Positions 24,373 to 36,859 of a stretch of DNA of 64,000 nucleotides are shown one piece after another. Origin of the DNA: Lepus europaeus (taxonomy: Eukaryota; Chordata; Mammalia; Lagomorpha; Leporidae); contig NC_084845.1 in the NCBI RefSeq assembly GCF_033115175.1, positions 2,854,501 to 2,918,500 of the forward strand, in the 5' to 3' direction. The position numbers and the translations under genes are program-made. The notes below the pieces were generated by a model. The model had not been told where the DNA came from, did not search any database, and saw nothing but the letters and a program-made list of their open reading frames with translations. How positions within the stretch are numbered: position 1 is the stretch's first letter; each line of letters starts with the position of its first letter.

Positions 24373-25145
24373 GCCCTAGACAAGGGGGGCAGGTCTCCAC
24401 TTTCCAATGAACACCTAAGGTTTACACTGCATAGTAAAATTCATTGTACAACACTCCATAAATGACAATTAATTTGTAGTAAATTCATCTATTCAATAAT
24501 GTTTCATTAAAATTTTTATAGACGGCCCAAAGTAAACCCCATCATGCTGAAAGTGTTACCTTGGCAACACGTCCCGGCTTGTACACAGATCGGAAAGTGG
24601 TGCCTCCTGGTTTTTCCTTCAGTAAAGTGACTTTGTCCCGACTTGGAAATTACGCTGGAAGCAGCCTTCCCGGGCCCCGGGCCCCTAGTGGAAGGCTTCA
24701 CAGAATTCCAGCCTCGAATCTCATCTGCTTCTTACTCAAACCCAGCTCCAAAAAATTGAGCCAGGATCTAAGAAAGCAGTTGTGTTCGAGACAAGAAGAG
24801 TCCAGTCCCGAATATTTCAGTCCAGCAACTTAGCTACAGCAGCTGTTCCATCCCTAGACAGGAAGTGGCCCCTGCTTTGCGGGCAATCATTACCAACCTT
24901 TGCCGAAACTGTCCTGTCTCCAGATCCACGCCCATAAAGCTCCTGACCACACGGATGAGTGCCCATCTAGAGTGCAGTCAGATTCGCGGAGGTCCTTTCT
25001 AAAGGTTCTGGAACGTCACAAGTCTTTCAAGGCTGGAAACCTGCACATCCCGGCTCCACACCAGAATCAGGTCAACACGGGCAACGCTACGGAGAGTTCC
25101 AGAACTCACCACCCTATAAACGCAAACCCAAACTTAATAGTACTT
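24373..25145. other. Unique sequence
   Basis: Short open frames exist on both strands but none resembles a known protein. No repeats identified. Confidence 0.4.
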
Positions 25146-25482
25146 TGGGGGCTGGCACTGTGGCGGAGCGGGTAAAGCCGCTGCCTGCAGTCCCAGCATC
25201 CCATGTGGGCGCTGGTTCGAGACCCGGCTGCTCCACTTCCAATCCAGCTCTCTGCTGTGGCCTGGGAAAGCAGTGGAAGATGGCCCAAGTCCTTGGGCCC
25301 CTGCACCCAAGTGGGAGACTGGGAAGAAGCTCCTGGCTCCTGGCTTCAGATCGACACAGCTCTGGCCGTTGCGGTTACTTGGAGAGTGAACCAACAGACA
25401 GAAGAATTTTCTCTCTGTCTCTCCCTCTCACTATCTGTAACTCTACCTCTCAAATAAATCAATAAAATCTTTTTTTAAAAAA
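25146..25482 (+). mobile_element. SINE type A
   Basis: Complete. Flanks AGTACTTT / AGTACTTT fit a target-site duplication. Confidence 0.93.
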
Positions 25483-25913
25483 GTACTTTAGTTATTGCTT
25501 CATCTTCTAATTAGGTTAAAAAAAGAGACCATTGATCATTGAAGTCGGGGTTTACCAATGGCGTTGATTTCACCGGCACACACAGCCCTCGCAGCACAGC
25601 TGAACCAGCGCGTCTTGCCCAGCACGCCGGCCAGGAGCAGTCACAGCGTCTTCAGTCAACGCCTCCATTTTTCCAGTGGACTTCAACAGATGTGGCCGAA
25701 CAGCGGCGTCTCTGGGTGGACTCAGCCTCACCTGCGCTGCCCCCTGGAGGCCGACAGACAAATTTCCTTTCCAGAGCCTGTGCCGAGCGCGGCAGGGCCG
25801 ACAGCATCCATGGCTTGCGATTTGCTCTGGCCTCGTGACCGCCCCAAGTGTCACGCTGTTCGTGTCTGGAAGGATCTCCCCCATGTCTGGCATGCCGGGT
25901 TCTCTGGATTGTT
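25483..25913. other. Unique GC-rich sequence
   Basis: Open on both strands for over 200 bases but with no recognisable protein. It lies directly left of a reverse SINE. Confidence 0.35.
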
Positions 25914-26232
25914 CTTTTTTTTTTTTTTTTTTTTGGACAGGCAGAGTGGACAGTGAGAGAGAGAGAGAGAAAGGTCTTCCTTCCGTTGGTTCACCCCCCA
26001 AATGGCCGCTACAGTCGGCGCGCTGCGCCCATCTGAAGCCAGGAGCCAGGTGCTTTCTCCTGGTCTCCCATGTGGGTGCAGGGTCCAAGGACTTGGGCCA
26101 TCCTCCACTGCCCTCCCGGGCCACAGCAGAGAGCTGGACTGGAAGAGGAACAACCAGGACTAGAACCGGTGCCCATATGGGATGCCGGCACCGCAGGTGG
26201 AGGATTAACCACGTGAGCCAGGGCGCCGGCCG
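25914..26232 (-). mobile_element. SINE type B
   Basis: Reverse copy with a T21-like start. I could not find a clear target-site duplication, unlike most type B copies here. Confidence 0.93.
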
Positions 26233-26459
26233 CAGTTGTGCTGTCCGTGCAGGGTGACGGCTTTGGCAACCTGAGCTCTGGGAGCAGCAGGTGCACGGAT
26301 CCGCCGTGGGGCCTCCCAATGTTCCCGGCACTGTCGTCTTCAGCTGCGGCTCTTCTGGACACGAGTTGGGTAAGGAAACCTGCCCGTCAGGGGGGTCATC
26401 CTGGAGGGTTCTCCTTACCCGACCTCCCCTTGTTTGACCCCCCATGTGGGGCTCCATGC
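26233..26459. other. Unassigned sequence left of the possible LTR
   Basis: Near its right end, read on the minus strand, is a 17-base stretch resembling a tRNA-Lys primer-binding site (see the LTR finding). Confidence 0.3.
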
Positions 26460-26771
26460 TGTGTAGCCAGCCCATAAACAAGTCATAGACAAGTCAAGGT
26501 CAATCTTGGCTTGTGGAATTCCTGGGAGGAAAAAAAGTCACCTATTCCCATGCTCTAGGAGAATGATCAAACAAGAACACTCCGCTAACATTGACTCTGT
26601 TGTGACTGTGTTGTTCACTTCTGTGTTGCCGTGAGCTGCAGCTGGTTATGTATAAAATATCGCTGAGTCGCTGGAATAAACGAGCCTTGATCAGACTTTT
26701 GTCTTGGCTCCACTCTCTGCGCCCTTGTCCCTCTCTTCATTCCCACTCCCTCCTTCAGGTTCCGTTCGACA
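26460..26771 (+). mobile_element. Candidate solo LTR of an endogenous retrovirus
   Basis: The plus strand has TATAAAATA at 26651, AATAAA about 25 bases downstream at 26674, a T/CT-rich stretch after it, and possible TG...CA ends (26460, 26771). This spacing is typical of a class II LTR U3-R-U5. There is no matching flanking duplication and no internal retroviral coding sequence, so only the LTR-like signals support it. Confidence 0.35.
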
Positions 26772-27127
26772 GGTGCGGCTGGCCTGCATCAGTTCTGCTG
26801 CATGGCTGGGGCGCTGAAACAAACTCTCGGGCGCTGATCAGAGATAAGCTGGTACCAATGCTCCTTACGATAAATCCTCCTAACGATACTTCCAGATGAG
26901 CCGTAAGGCTTCCCAAACACCGCTGGCAGGCTCGCAGCGCCTTGTGGAAGCGCCGTCCTAACCGGGCGCCTAATCCAGCCGAGCGTTTAGGTGGCCGCGT
27001 CTCCCAGATTTGCATCTCAAGTATTTCAGGCAAACACAGCAGCACAGGGTCCATAAGGCACACACGGCCGCTCGGCAGCCAGCTCTCCCTCCTGTCACTT
27101 AACAAGTATGTACTTTTTAAGATTTTA
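26772..27127. other. Unassigned sequence
   Basis: Nothing recognised. GC-rich in its middle. Confidence 0.35.
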
Positions 27128-27468
27128 GGAGCTGGCGCTGTGGCATAGCAGGTAAAGCCACCTCCTGCAGCGCCAGCATCCCATATGGGTGCCGGTTCGA
27201 ATCCCGGCTGCTCTACTTCCCATCCAGCTCTTTGCTGTGGCCTGGGAAAGCAGTAGAAGATGGCCCAAGTCCTTGGGCCCCTGCACCTGCATGGGAGACT
27301 CTGGAGAAGCTCCCAGCTCCTGGCTTAGGATCAGCGCAGCTCTGGCCATTGTGGCCATCTGGGGAGTGAACCAGCAGATGGAAGACCCCCCCCCCTCTCT
27401 CTCTGCCTCTCCTTCTCTGTGTAACTCTGACTTTCAAGGAAATAAATAAATCTTTAAAAAAAAAGATT
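27128..27468 (+). mobile_element. SINE type A
   Basis: Complete, with a C10 run in the tail (27387). Directly followed by another plus-strand copy. Confidence 0.9.
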
Positions 27469-27475
27469 TATTTTA

Positions 27476-27797
27476 GAGGCCAGCACTATGGCAGAGCAGG
27501 TAAAGCCACTGCCTGAAATGTCAGCATCCCATATGGGCACCGGTTCGAATTCTGGCTGCTCCACTTCTGATCCAGCTCTCTGCTGTGGCCTGGGAAAGCA
27601 GTAGAAGATGGCCCAAGTCCTTGGGCCCCTGCACCCATGTGGGAGACCTGGAGGAAGCTCCAGGCTCCTGGTTTCAGATTGGCACAGCTCCGACCATAGC
27701 GGCCAATTGGGGAGTGAACCAGTGGATGGGAGATCTCTCTCCCTCTCTCTCTCCCTCTCCCTCTCTCTCCCTCTGCCTCTCCTTCTCTCTCTGTGTA
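27476..27797 (+). mobile_element. SINE type A
   Basis: Ends at CTCTCTGTGTAAAC, where an oppositely oriented copy begins, giving a tail-to-tail pair. Confidence 0.9.
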
Positions 27798-28025
27798 AAC
27801 AAATATTTATTTGAAAGTCAGAGTTAGAGAGAGAGAGAGAGAGATATTCCATCCATTGGTTCACTCCCCCAAATGGGCTACTATGGTCAGGGCTGGGCCA
27901 GGCGCTCGAGCCTGGAACTCCAGGTCTCCCATAAGGGTGGCAGGGCCCAAACACTGGGGCCATCTCCTGCTGCCTCCCCGGGCACATGAGCAGGGCGCTG
28001 GCTGGGAAGTGGAGCAGCCGGGTTG
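27798..28025 (-). mobile_element. SINE type A, head missing
   Basis: Reverse copy lacking the tRNA-like head. Stops after GTGGAGCAGCCGGG. Confidence 0.85.
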
Positions 28026-28363
28026 ACCCACCGCCCCCACAGCAGCCCCCGAGTGTGGATTTCACTCTCACAGCTCTTCTGTACTCAGGAGAGCCCCGTC
28101 TTGGGATCTCAGCGGCCACACAGGGGTGGCGGCCGCTGCCCCCCACCCAGCCGCAGACACTGCCAGCACCTCCTCTCCACGCGGCGGCCGAGGCAGGCCC
28201 TTCACTGCCGCTAGCAGCAACCACGCCACGTGGCACGCAGCCTGCCACGAGGGGCGGCACAGAGCAGGCCCCCGGGACCTCTAGGTGCGCAGAGGCGAAG
28301 CAGCCCCTGTAGCTTCTTCTCATGGAATCCCACTGAGACGCACCTGTCTCCCCAGCGGCAGAC
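28026..28363. other. CpG-rich 5' flank of the RFPL4A pseudogene
   Basis: GC-rich with a NotI-like GCGGCCGC word near 28130. A pyrimidine-rich acceptor CCTGTCTCCCCAG just before 28358 corresponds to the one in the intact gene. Confidence 0.5.
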
Positions 28364-29330
<967 letters not shown>

Positions 29331-29547
29331 AACACATCAATATATCCTCGCCCAAGAGAAATGCAGTGGGAACAGCCTTGTGCTGACGCCTGTATGCTTC
29401 CCGGTTGGTGTTGTGCAACGAATGGAGACATATGGAACGTGTTCTGCACCACAAACAGTAAGTTATAACCAGTGTGTAATTTGCATTTTGAGTAATAAGT
29501 GTTGTTACTCTCGACTTCTTGGGTTTTGTTTTTGCATTTCTGCTCTT
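29331..29547. other. 3' flank of the pseudogene
   Basis: AT-rich from about 29460. No clear repeat. Confidence 0.4.
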
Positions 29548-29599
29548 TATTTTTAAATATCTATTTATTTATGTGAAAGAGCTACACAGAGAGAAGGAG

Positions 29600-29639
<40 letters not shown>

Positions 29640-29896
29640 CTTAAATCTGATGGTTCACTCCCAATTGGCTACAATGGCCGGAGCTGCACTGATCCGAACC
29701 CAGGAGCCAGGAGCTTTCTCTGGGTCTCCCACATGGGTGCAGGGGCCCAAGGACTTGGGCCATCTTCTACTGTTCTCCCAGGTCATACCAGAGGCTGGAT
29801 CGGAAGTAGAGCAACCGGGACTCGAACCGGCACCCATATGGGATGCCGGCACTGCAGGCAGCGGCTTTACCTGCGATGCCACAGCGCTGGCTCCTG
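29548..29896 (-). mobile_element. SINE type A
   Basis: Reverse copy. Its tail holds a (GA)n run at 29606-29636. Confidence 0.92.
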
Positions 29897-29939
29897 TGTT
29901 TCTGTTCTTTATGAGTATCTCCTGACCTCTCAGATTAGT

Positions 29940-30327
29940 TTCTTTTTTTTTCTTGTTTTTTGTTTTTGTTTTTGTTTTTTGTTGTTGTTGTTGTTGTTGT
30001 TGTTTGTTTTTGACAGGCAGAGTGGATAGTGAGAGAGAGAGACAGAGAGAAAGGTCTTCCTTTTGCCATTGGTTCACCCTCCAATGGCCGCTGTGGCCGG
30101 CGCACCGCGCTGATCCGAAGCCAGGAGCCAGATGCTTATCCTGGTCTCCCATGGGGTGCAGGGCCCAAGCACTTGGGCCATCCTCCACTGCACTCCCTGG
30201 CCACAGCAGAGAGCTGGCCTGGAAGAGGGGCAACCGGGACAGAATCCGGCGCCCTGACCGGGACTAGAACCCGGTGTGCCGGCACCGCAAGGCGGAGGAT
30301 TAGCCTAGTGAGCCGCGGCGCCGGCCT
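29940..30327 (-). mobile_element. SINE type B with (TTG)n tail
   Basis: The poly-T has grown into T-rich plus (TTG)9 at 29981-30008. Target-site duplication CTCAGATTAGTTTC is exact on both sides. Confidence 0.96.
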
Positions 30328-30353
30328 CAGATTAGTTTCAAAATGCCTTTACT

Positions 30354-31050
30354 GGGGGCTGATATTGTGGCACAGCGAGTTAAGCCACCGCCGGCAACGC
30401 CAGCATCCCGTGTGAGAGTCGGTTCAAGTCCCAGCTGCTGCGCTCTGAAGCAGCCCCCAGCTAGTGCACCTGGGAAGCCAGCACGGGATGGCTCAAGGAC
30501 CTGGGCCCCTGCCAACCGTGCGGGGGGCTGGGATAGAGTTCCCGGCCCCCAGCTTCAGCCTGGCCAGACACGGCTGTCGTGCCCGTTTGGAGAATGAGCC
30601 AGCACTTGGAAGTCCTCTCCCTCCCTCTCTCTCCCTCCCTCCCTCCCTCCCTCTCTCCCTCCCCCCCTCCTCCCTCTCTCTCTCCCTCCCTCCCTCCTCC
30701 CTCTCTCTCTCCCTCCCTCCCTCCCTCCCTCCTCCCTCCCTCCCTCCCTCCCTCCCCCCTCCTCCCTCTCTCTCTCCCTCCCTCCCTCCCTCCCTCTCTC
30801 CCTCCCCCCCTCTCTCTCTGCCTCCCTCCCTCCTCCCTCTCTCTCTCCCTCCCTCCCTCCCTCCTCTCTCCCTCCCTCCCTCCCTCCTCCCTCTCTCTCC
30901 CTCCCTCCCTCCCTCCTCCCTCTCTCTCTCTCCCTCCTCTCTCCCTCCCTCCCTCTCTCCCTCTCTCCTCCCTCTCTCTCTCTCCCTCCCTCTCTCCCTC
31001 TCTCCCTCCCTCCCTCTCTCCCTCTCTCCTTCAAATAAACAAACGTTTTA
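30354..31050 (+). mobile_element. SINE type A carrying a 410-bp CT array
   Basis: Diverged head and body to about 30615, then CCCT/CTCT arrays, then the ending CTTCAAATAAACAAACG. Confidence 0.88.
30617..31028. repeat. Long (CCCT)n/(CTCT)n array
   Basis: Pure polypyrimidine over 400 bases, arranged as recurring CCCTCCCTCCCTCC blocks separated by CTCTCTCT blocks. Confidence 0.97.
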
Positions 31051-32767
31051 ATGTCTTTACTGATCTTCCCATAAGATCAGTTTGTGACGTCCATAAACAC
31101 TGAACTGGCCGGGCTCAACGAAAGGCCCACTCGACTTACAGGCAGCCGGGATGCGGGCTGGGGACGTCTGCTCCCTTCCTCCTTCCTGGTGAGGACCCAG
31201 GGCAGCCGGAGGCAGCGCAGGAAGAAGCCCCCGACTGCGGCATGAGCCCGGCAGGTAAAGACCTAGGGGCTGTGGACAGCTAACGTTCCTTGCCCACCGG
31301 GAGTTTTTTCTGTGTTGAACAACGCATCAGAGGACATTTGGTTTTAGGGTTGTCTGGCTCCGCAGGGGAATACGACTTCTCCAGTTTTTAGCATCCTGTC
31401 ACTCGGACGACACGCTAACAGTTCTCAAAACATGGTGACGACGCTCGTGCTGTCTTACTTACATAGATGACTCTGTAGTTAGCAGGCCGCTGGACCCGCC
31501 ACTGTCTGGCTTACGCTGTTACCTCGACAGGCAGGGTGACACAGTGGCGCCTTCCCGGCTCGTCTCCTCCCAAGCAGCCGGGTGGGCGTCTCCCTCCAGG
31601 CCCGACGTCACCGCTCACATGAGCTCCTGCACCTCCGGCCCCGGCACAGACACGAGCCCACGCTGTGAAATCGGCGCGCGTGCTGGGCTCGCCACTTGCA
31701 GCCCCTCCCAGGGGACGTGGGAGCAAGAAGGCCCGGAGCCCTTCTGGAAGCTCGGGGAACCGAGAGCAGTGCTGACGCTGGCCACGGCACAGCCACGGCA
31801 CAGCCTCGCCATCACCACAGACACTCGGAGACCCCGTCCGTGGGAACAAGGGCGGAGCCGGGTCTGAAAATCACACTGGTTTTCCACTACGGGGCTGGAA
31901 CTCTGGCCGATGTCGCCGTCTTCTTCCTGAACGTCCCTCCCACCTCGTGCGGCCCAAGACGGAGCCCACACGCGTGGTTCTCGCCCCACTGGCCGTGGCC
32001 AACTCCTCGGTTCTTGGAGCCACCGTGACTCCTCACCTCATGGCCACTCTTGTTCTGAGCAGCGCCCTGGCCAGTCCTGGCTGCAGACTCCTGTGTGAGT
32101 CGCGGCTCCACCCTGGGCTCCACCTGCGTCCTGGGCACCTGTCAGCCCCTCACCCTCGCCCAGGGAAGCAGCCGCCCCGGGGGAGAGCCTCCAAGGCCGC
32201 CGTTCCCTCTGCTGCACCTGCTGGGTGTTCAGCATCCTAAACAGTGCCTATATTCCGGGACAGTCCCCGGCCCCCGGGACACACGCGATGGCCCCGGATC
32301 CGAAGGCGAGAGCCTGGGCTCATTTTGCAGCCCCAGGTCCCCCTGCGGTTTCTGCACGATGCCACGGTTATTGGCGCCAGCAGCTCCACGGTGCTTCTCT
32401 GCACAGGCCCACCAGAGTCAGCACGTGCACGCCACCAACCGCCCCCGGAGCCGCCGCACCGTCCTGAAGCTGGGGTCACCTCTGCCAGCTCCCCCGCCCT
32501 AATTCTAGCCACGGTTTTTACGTCATTGCTTCTGCAGGCTCAGCCGCGGCTGACGCACGTGTCTGGAATTTTGCTTTCGTGTTTTCCCGCTGTTTCCGTT
32601 CCTGCTGCTCTGCCGGGATCCCAGGGCTCCAGCTGCTGCGCCTGAATGATTGGAGTTCACGACCGAGACGGCAGCTTCAATGAGGCCATGAACCTGCTGC
32701 TCATTACCGCTCATCCAGGACTGATTGTTTTTACATAAAGTCTGCAATGATCTTAGAAAGTCTGTGT
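31051..32767. other. Unique sequence
   Basis: The largest unassigned block, 1.7 kb. GC-rich from 31500 to 32500. Short open frames on both strands resemble no family I know. No SINE. Confidence 0.4.
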
Positions 32768-33055
32768 GGGGGCCGGCGCTGTGGCGGAGCAGGTAAAGCC
32801 GCTGCCTGCAGTGCCGGCATCCCACATGGGCACCAGTTCGAGTCCCGGCTGCTCCACTTCCAGCCCTTTGCTATTGCCTGGGAAAGCGGTGGAAGATGGC
32901 CTGAGTCCTTGGGTCCCTGCACCTGCATGAGAGACCCGGAGGGAGCGCCTGGCTTCAGGTTGGCCCAGCTCTGGCTGATGAGGTCATTTGGGGAGTGAAC
33001 CAGCAGATCTCCCGCTCTGTCTCGCTCTCTCTGTGTCATTCTTTTAATAAGTAAC
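32768..33055 (+). mobile_element. SINE type A
   Basis: Good head GGGGGCCGGCGCTGTGGCGG. Short tail TCTCTGTGTCATTC. Confidence 0.9.
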
Positions 33056-33369
33056 TTTTTTTTTTGACAGGCAGAGTTAGTGAGAGAGACAGAGAGAGGT
33101 CTTCTTTCCGTTGGTTCACTCCCCAAATGGCCGCCATGGCCAGCACGCTGTGCCGATCCAAAGCCAGGAGCCAGGTGCTTCTCCTGGTCTCCCATGCGGG
33201 TGCAGGGCCCAAGCACTTGGGCCATCCTCCACTGCCTTCCTGGGCCACAGCAGAGAGCTGGACAGGAAGAGGAGCAACCGGGACAGAATCCGGCGCCCCG
33301 ACCGGGACTAGAACCCAGTGTGCTGGCGCGGCAGGCGGAGGATTAGCCAAGTGAGCCCCAGTGCCAGCC
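33056..33369 (-). mobile_element. SINE type B
   Basis: Reverse copy. AATAAGTAACT on the left and AATAAATAACT on the right are the probable duplication. Confidence 0.94.
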
Positions 33370-33806
33370 AATAAATAACTCTTTAAAAATAAATCATAAA
33401 CGCAGCACAGTACTGTAGAAGGAGTAAGGTCCAGAGAGCCCCAGCACGGAGGGTGACCGTCGTTACAGCATCCTCTTAGGACCATCGTGAAGAAACACAA
33501 GAGCCCAAACGTCGCAATCCCAGATGAGACGGAAACACTGCCCGGCGTCAGCAGTGCACACTGTGTGTGTGCCGAACCACCCCACTGTACCCCCCACGAA
33601 TCCATGCCACTGTGGCCGTCAACTTCAGACAGGAGCCTGCCCGTGTAGGAGCCCCCAGGTGCTGAGCTGCCGGGGGGGGGGGGGGGGGCAGGCAGGAGGC
33701 TCCTCTCTGCTGGAGGCCAGCGGCTCCCAGAGGCAGCCCCTGCCGGGCACCGGGAAGGAGCAAGTCAGAGCCTGACTTGGGCCTTTCCACAATCGTGGGC
33801 ACCGGT
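33370..33806. other. Unassigned sequence with G-run
   Basis: A run of about 17 Gs lies at 33674-33690. No gene recognised. Confidence 0.4.
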
Positions 33807-34122
33807 GACCCCCCAACAGAAGACCCGGGCTCAAATGACAAACGGAAAACACGTGGGGTCAGACGGTGACCCCCCCCCAACAGAAGACCTGGGCTCAAAT
33901 GACAAACGGAAAACACGTGGGGTCAGACGGTGACCCCCCCCAACAGAAGACCTGGGCTCAAATGACAAACGGAAAACACGTGGGGTCAGACGGTGACCCC
34001 CCCCCCAACAGAAGACCTGGGCTCAAATGACAAACGGAAAACACATGGGGTCAGACGGTGACCCCCCCCCCCAACAGAAGACCCGGGCTCAAATGACAAA
34101 CGGAAAACACATGGGGGCAGAG
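33807..34122. repeat. ~64-bp minisatellite, 5 copies, variable C-run
   Basis: Each unit reads AACAGAAGACCTGGGCTC, ATGACAAACGGAAAACAC, then GGTCAGACGGTGA and a C-run. The C-runs are about 6, 9, 8, 10 and 11 long from left to right, while the rest of the unit is nearly identical. Confidence 0.96.
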
Positions 34123-34217
34123 AAGCTGCCCGGAGTGTGGGCACCTGAGTGGGGCTTGATGATCAATAACTTGTTACCCAGGTGATGGTCACCCCAGGCA
34201 CAGGGGCCGCTATCAGA

Positions 34218-34362
34218 GCTCGGAGCCAGCAGAGACGCCAGGGAAGGGGCCGGTGACCACGCACGCTCGGAGCCAGCAGAGACGCCAGGGAAGGGGCCGG
34301 TGACCACGCACGCTCGGAGCCAGCAGAGACGCCAGGGAAGGGGCCGGTGACCACGCACGCTC
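34218..34362. repeat. 47-bp minisatellite, 3 copies
   Basis: Unit starts (GCTCGGAGCC) at 34218, 34265 and 34312. The copies are virtually identical, implying recent expansion. Confidence 0.97.
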
Positions 34363-35205
34363 GCGGCCCAGAGCTGTGCGTGTGCCAGTTTCCCCTCATG
34401 GCACAGGAAGGGAGAGCGGGAGCGTGCCCGTGCTTGGACGGAGATGCTGTTTCCAGCACACCCTGGCAACCAATTAAATTACAGACCATCGCCCAAACCT
34501 CGTCAGAGCCCCCCCCAATCCCGCTCAGCTGCGGCCACCCAGGGCCCGAGGCACACGTGTTACCTGCTCGTTATCCTCAGTGGGTTTTTTACTTCAGAGT
34601 GAAACATCAAAGTGTACATATTCACTTGATACCAGGGTTCCCATGCGTGTACACGTTAGAATACACACACACGACAGAGACCACGAAACTACAGCCAGAA
34701 CAGGTGTACTCAGAGACCAACCTGCGCGGGACCCGCCCCCCTATGGACTGGGGGTCCACGGAGCATAGGCTGCTGTCCCTTCTGGGCGGGCGAGCGTTAG
34801 GGGAGCCGAGCTGGTTTGTGCCGGCTTTCAGGCGGGCTCGGGCTAAGACGGCCGCCTCACCTCTGCTCGGGACCCGGCATGGACGGCGTGCAATGTCCAG
34901 ACCAGCATTCACGGCTCTGTGTCCTCAACGTTATCGTTGGACACCTACATGTTGGGATGCACACGAAGTGAGCCTAACAGCACGTCCTACTTGTACCGTA
35001 ACGGACCGTCAGGGACAGCCGGGGCTTCGGCACCCATCATGCACTTGGGCAGCTTCCTCTCCTGGAAGTGCGTGGCGAATGGGTGTGGCTTACATTCCTG
35101 GAGTGGGGTGCAGTAATTTGCTTGACTGAAATTCGAGATTCTACTTTTGTGATCCAAAGCTTTTTGAAATGAGCCCTGTTCATTTCAGGCTTCATGATGT
35201 TGCCT
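34363..35205. other. Unique sequence
   Basis: No repeats or coding similarity recognised. A short AC-rich patch lies at 34662. Confidence 0.4.
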
Positions 35206-35405
35206 GATTTTATTTATTTTAGAGATACAGAGACAAATCTCCTGTTCACTGGTTCACCCCCAAATGCCTGCAATGGCCCAGCCTGGGCCAGGCCAGGAGC
35301 TCCATCAGGGTCTCCCACGGGGGTGGCAGGAACCCATCAGCTGCCGCCTCCCTGGGTGCTCACTGGAGCAGGGTGGGACGAACACAGGCACTCGGTAAGG
35401 GACGC
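35206..35405 (-). mobile_element. SINE type A, head missing
   Basis: Reverse, diverged copy starting TTTATTTATTTTAGAGATAC. The head half is not recognisable. Confidence 0.65.
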
Positions 35406-35896
35406 GGGCCAATATTTTAGACTTCAACCCACCACAAGCCCAGATCCTATCATCAACGCTGGTGACAGCCAAGGTGGTACCTGCAGTGGTAATGCGGTAA
35501 TACTTCACCATGGAATGACAGCCACCTCCTCTGAGGGAGGGCTCCAGCAGGCCGGAATCACAGCAAGTCTGACTGGATGGCGGAGGGCGGGGCGGGGGCG
35601 GGAGGCCGCCCTGGGGGAAGCGCTGGAGGCAGAGAGAGCTGAGCGGGGCCAGGTGAGGGGGCCAGGTGAGTGCAACCGTGGGGGGTTTTCTTTTTATTTC
35701 TCAGAGTGGCGCCAAAGGCAGAGGGGGAGAGCAGGCTCTGGGGAGTGGAGTCATAGCTTCACTCGGCCAGAGCTGTGGGCGGGACGCGCGTCTTCTCCGC
35801 GACACGATAGAGTTTTCAGTCACTGATTTATTCAATGCCTTAGGCTCCCCTATGGGTGTTTGTTTTTTTTTTTTAAATTTATTTCTTTGAAATGCA
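35406..35896. other. Unassigned sequence
   Basis: GC-rich to 35660, then T-rich before the next SINE. Confidence 0.35.
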
Positions 35897-36205
35897 TGGC
35901 CGGCGCCGTGGCTTAACAGGCTAATCCTCCGCCTTCTAGTCCTTCTAGTTCCGGTTGCCCCTCTTCCAGGCCAGCTCTCTGCTATGGCCCGGGAGTGCAG
36001 TGGAGGATGGCCCAAGTGCTTGGGCCCTGCACCCCATGGGAGACCAGGAGAAGCACCTGGCTCCTGGCTTCGGATCAGCGCGGTGCGCCGGCCGCAGCGG
36101 CCATTGGAGGGTGAACCAACGACAAAAAGGAAGACCTTTCTCTCTGTCTCTCTCTCACTGTCCATTCTGCCTGTCAAAAAAAAAAGAAAGAAAGAAAGAA
36201 AAGAA
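35897..36205 (+). mobile_element. SINE type B, internal deletion
   Basis: After AATCCTCCGCC the sequence jumps through CTTCTAGTCCTTCTAGTTCC to the body, losing the middle of the tRNA-like part. GAAATGCA flanks both sides. Confidence 0.92.
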
Positions 36206-36207
36206 AT

Positions 36208-36527
36208 GCAGAGTGATATGGAAAGCAAAGGTGAAGGGGGTGAGGAAGGGAGAGAAAGAGAGATTGAACTTGTTCCCCCGCTGGTTTGCTCCTCAAGTGG
36301 CCAGGACCGTCCTGGTTGGGCCAGGCCAAAGCCAGGAGCCTGGACCTGCTTCCAGGTCTCCCACCTGTGTGGCAGGAGCCCAAGTACTTAGGCCGTCGCC
36401 CGCCGCCCTCCCAGGCGCATTAGCAGGGAACGGGATCGGAGCGGGGAGCCGGGGCTGGCACCGGCACCGCTGTGGGACCCCCATGTCTCAGGCGGCTGCT
36501 TCATCCACTGCATCGCAGCGGGGCGCC
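36208..36527 (-). mobile_element. SINE type A, diverged
   Basis: Reverse copy; right-end head complement CATCGCAGCGGGGCGCC. Confidence 0.78.
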
Positions 36528-36859
36528 TTGCCGTGCCCCCACCCTCCTCCCCCGTTCCTGGCGTGAGATCTTGGGCTGGCCTTTCTCTGCCTGCTCACCT
36601 GACCTAGCAGAGCCCCCGAGGTTCATCCTCTGTGTTGCAAATGCAAGACTTTGCCCGGTCTGGGGACACTGCTGCTCCCTCACACAGGCCCTTTGCACGC
36701 GCACGTAACACGCATGTGTGCGCACACGGCACAGTTACGGGGCCCCTTCTACCGCCACGGACACGGGCTGTCCCCACGTCTGCCCAGAACGTGGGAGGGC
36801 GGGCGGCCGTCTCATCCAGACACCGCCTTCACTTCTCCCTGTGTGCAGAGCTGGGGTCA
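36528..36859. other. Unassigned sequence
   Basis: No recognisable feature. Confidence 0.3.

Noticed and set aside
23826-24410. Long Ser/Pro/Leu and Arg/Glu/Gly frames, also at 30464-31103
   Set aside because: They are polypyrimidine arrays inside SINE tails read on the two strands.
24373-25145. 90-codon frame at 24561 as a small gene
   Set aside because: No similarity recognised and no splice or poly-A signals support it.
25570-26481. 303-codon minus-strand frame
   Set aside because: Crosses a type B SINE and has no known domain; its length reflects GC-rich composition.
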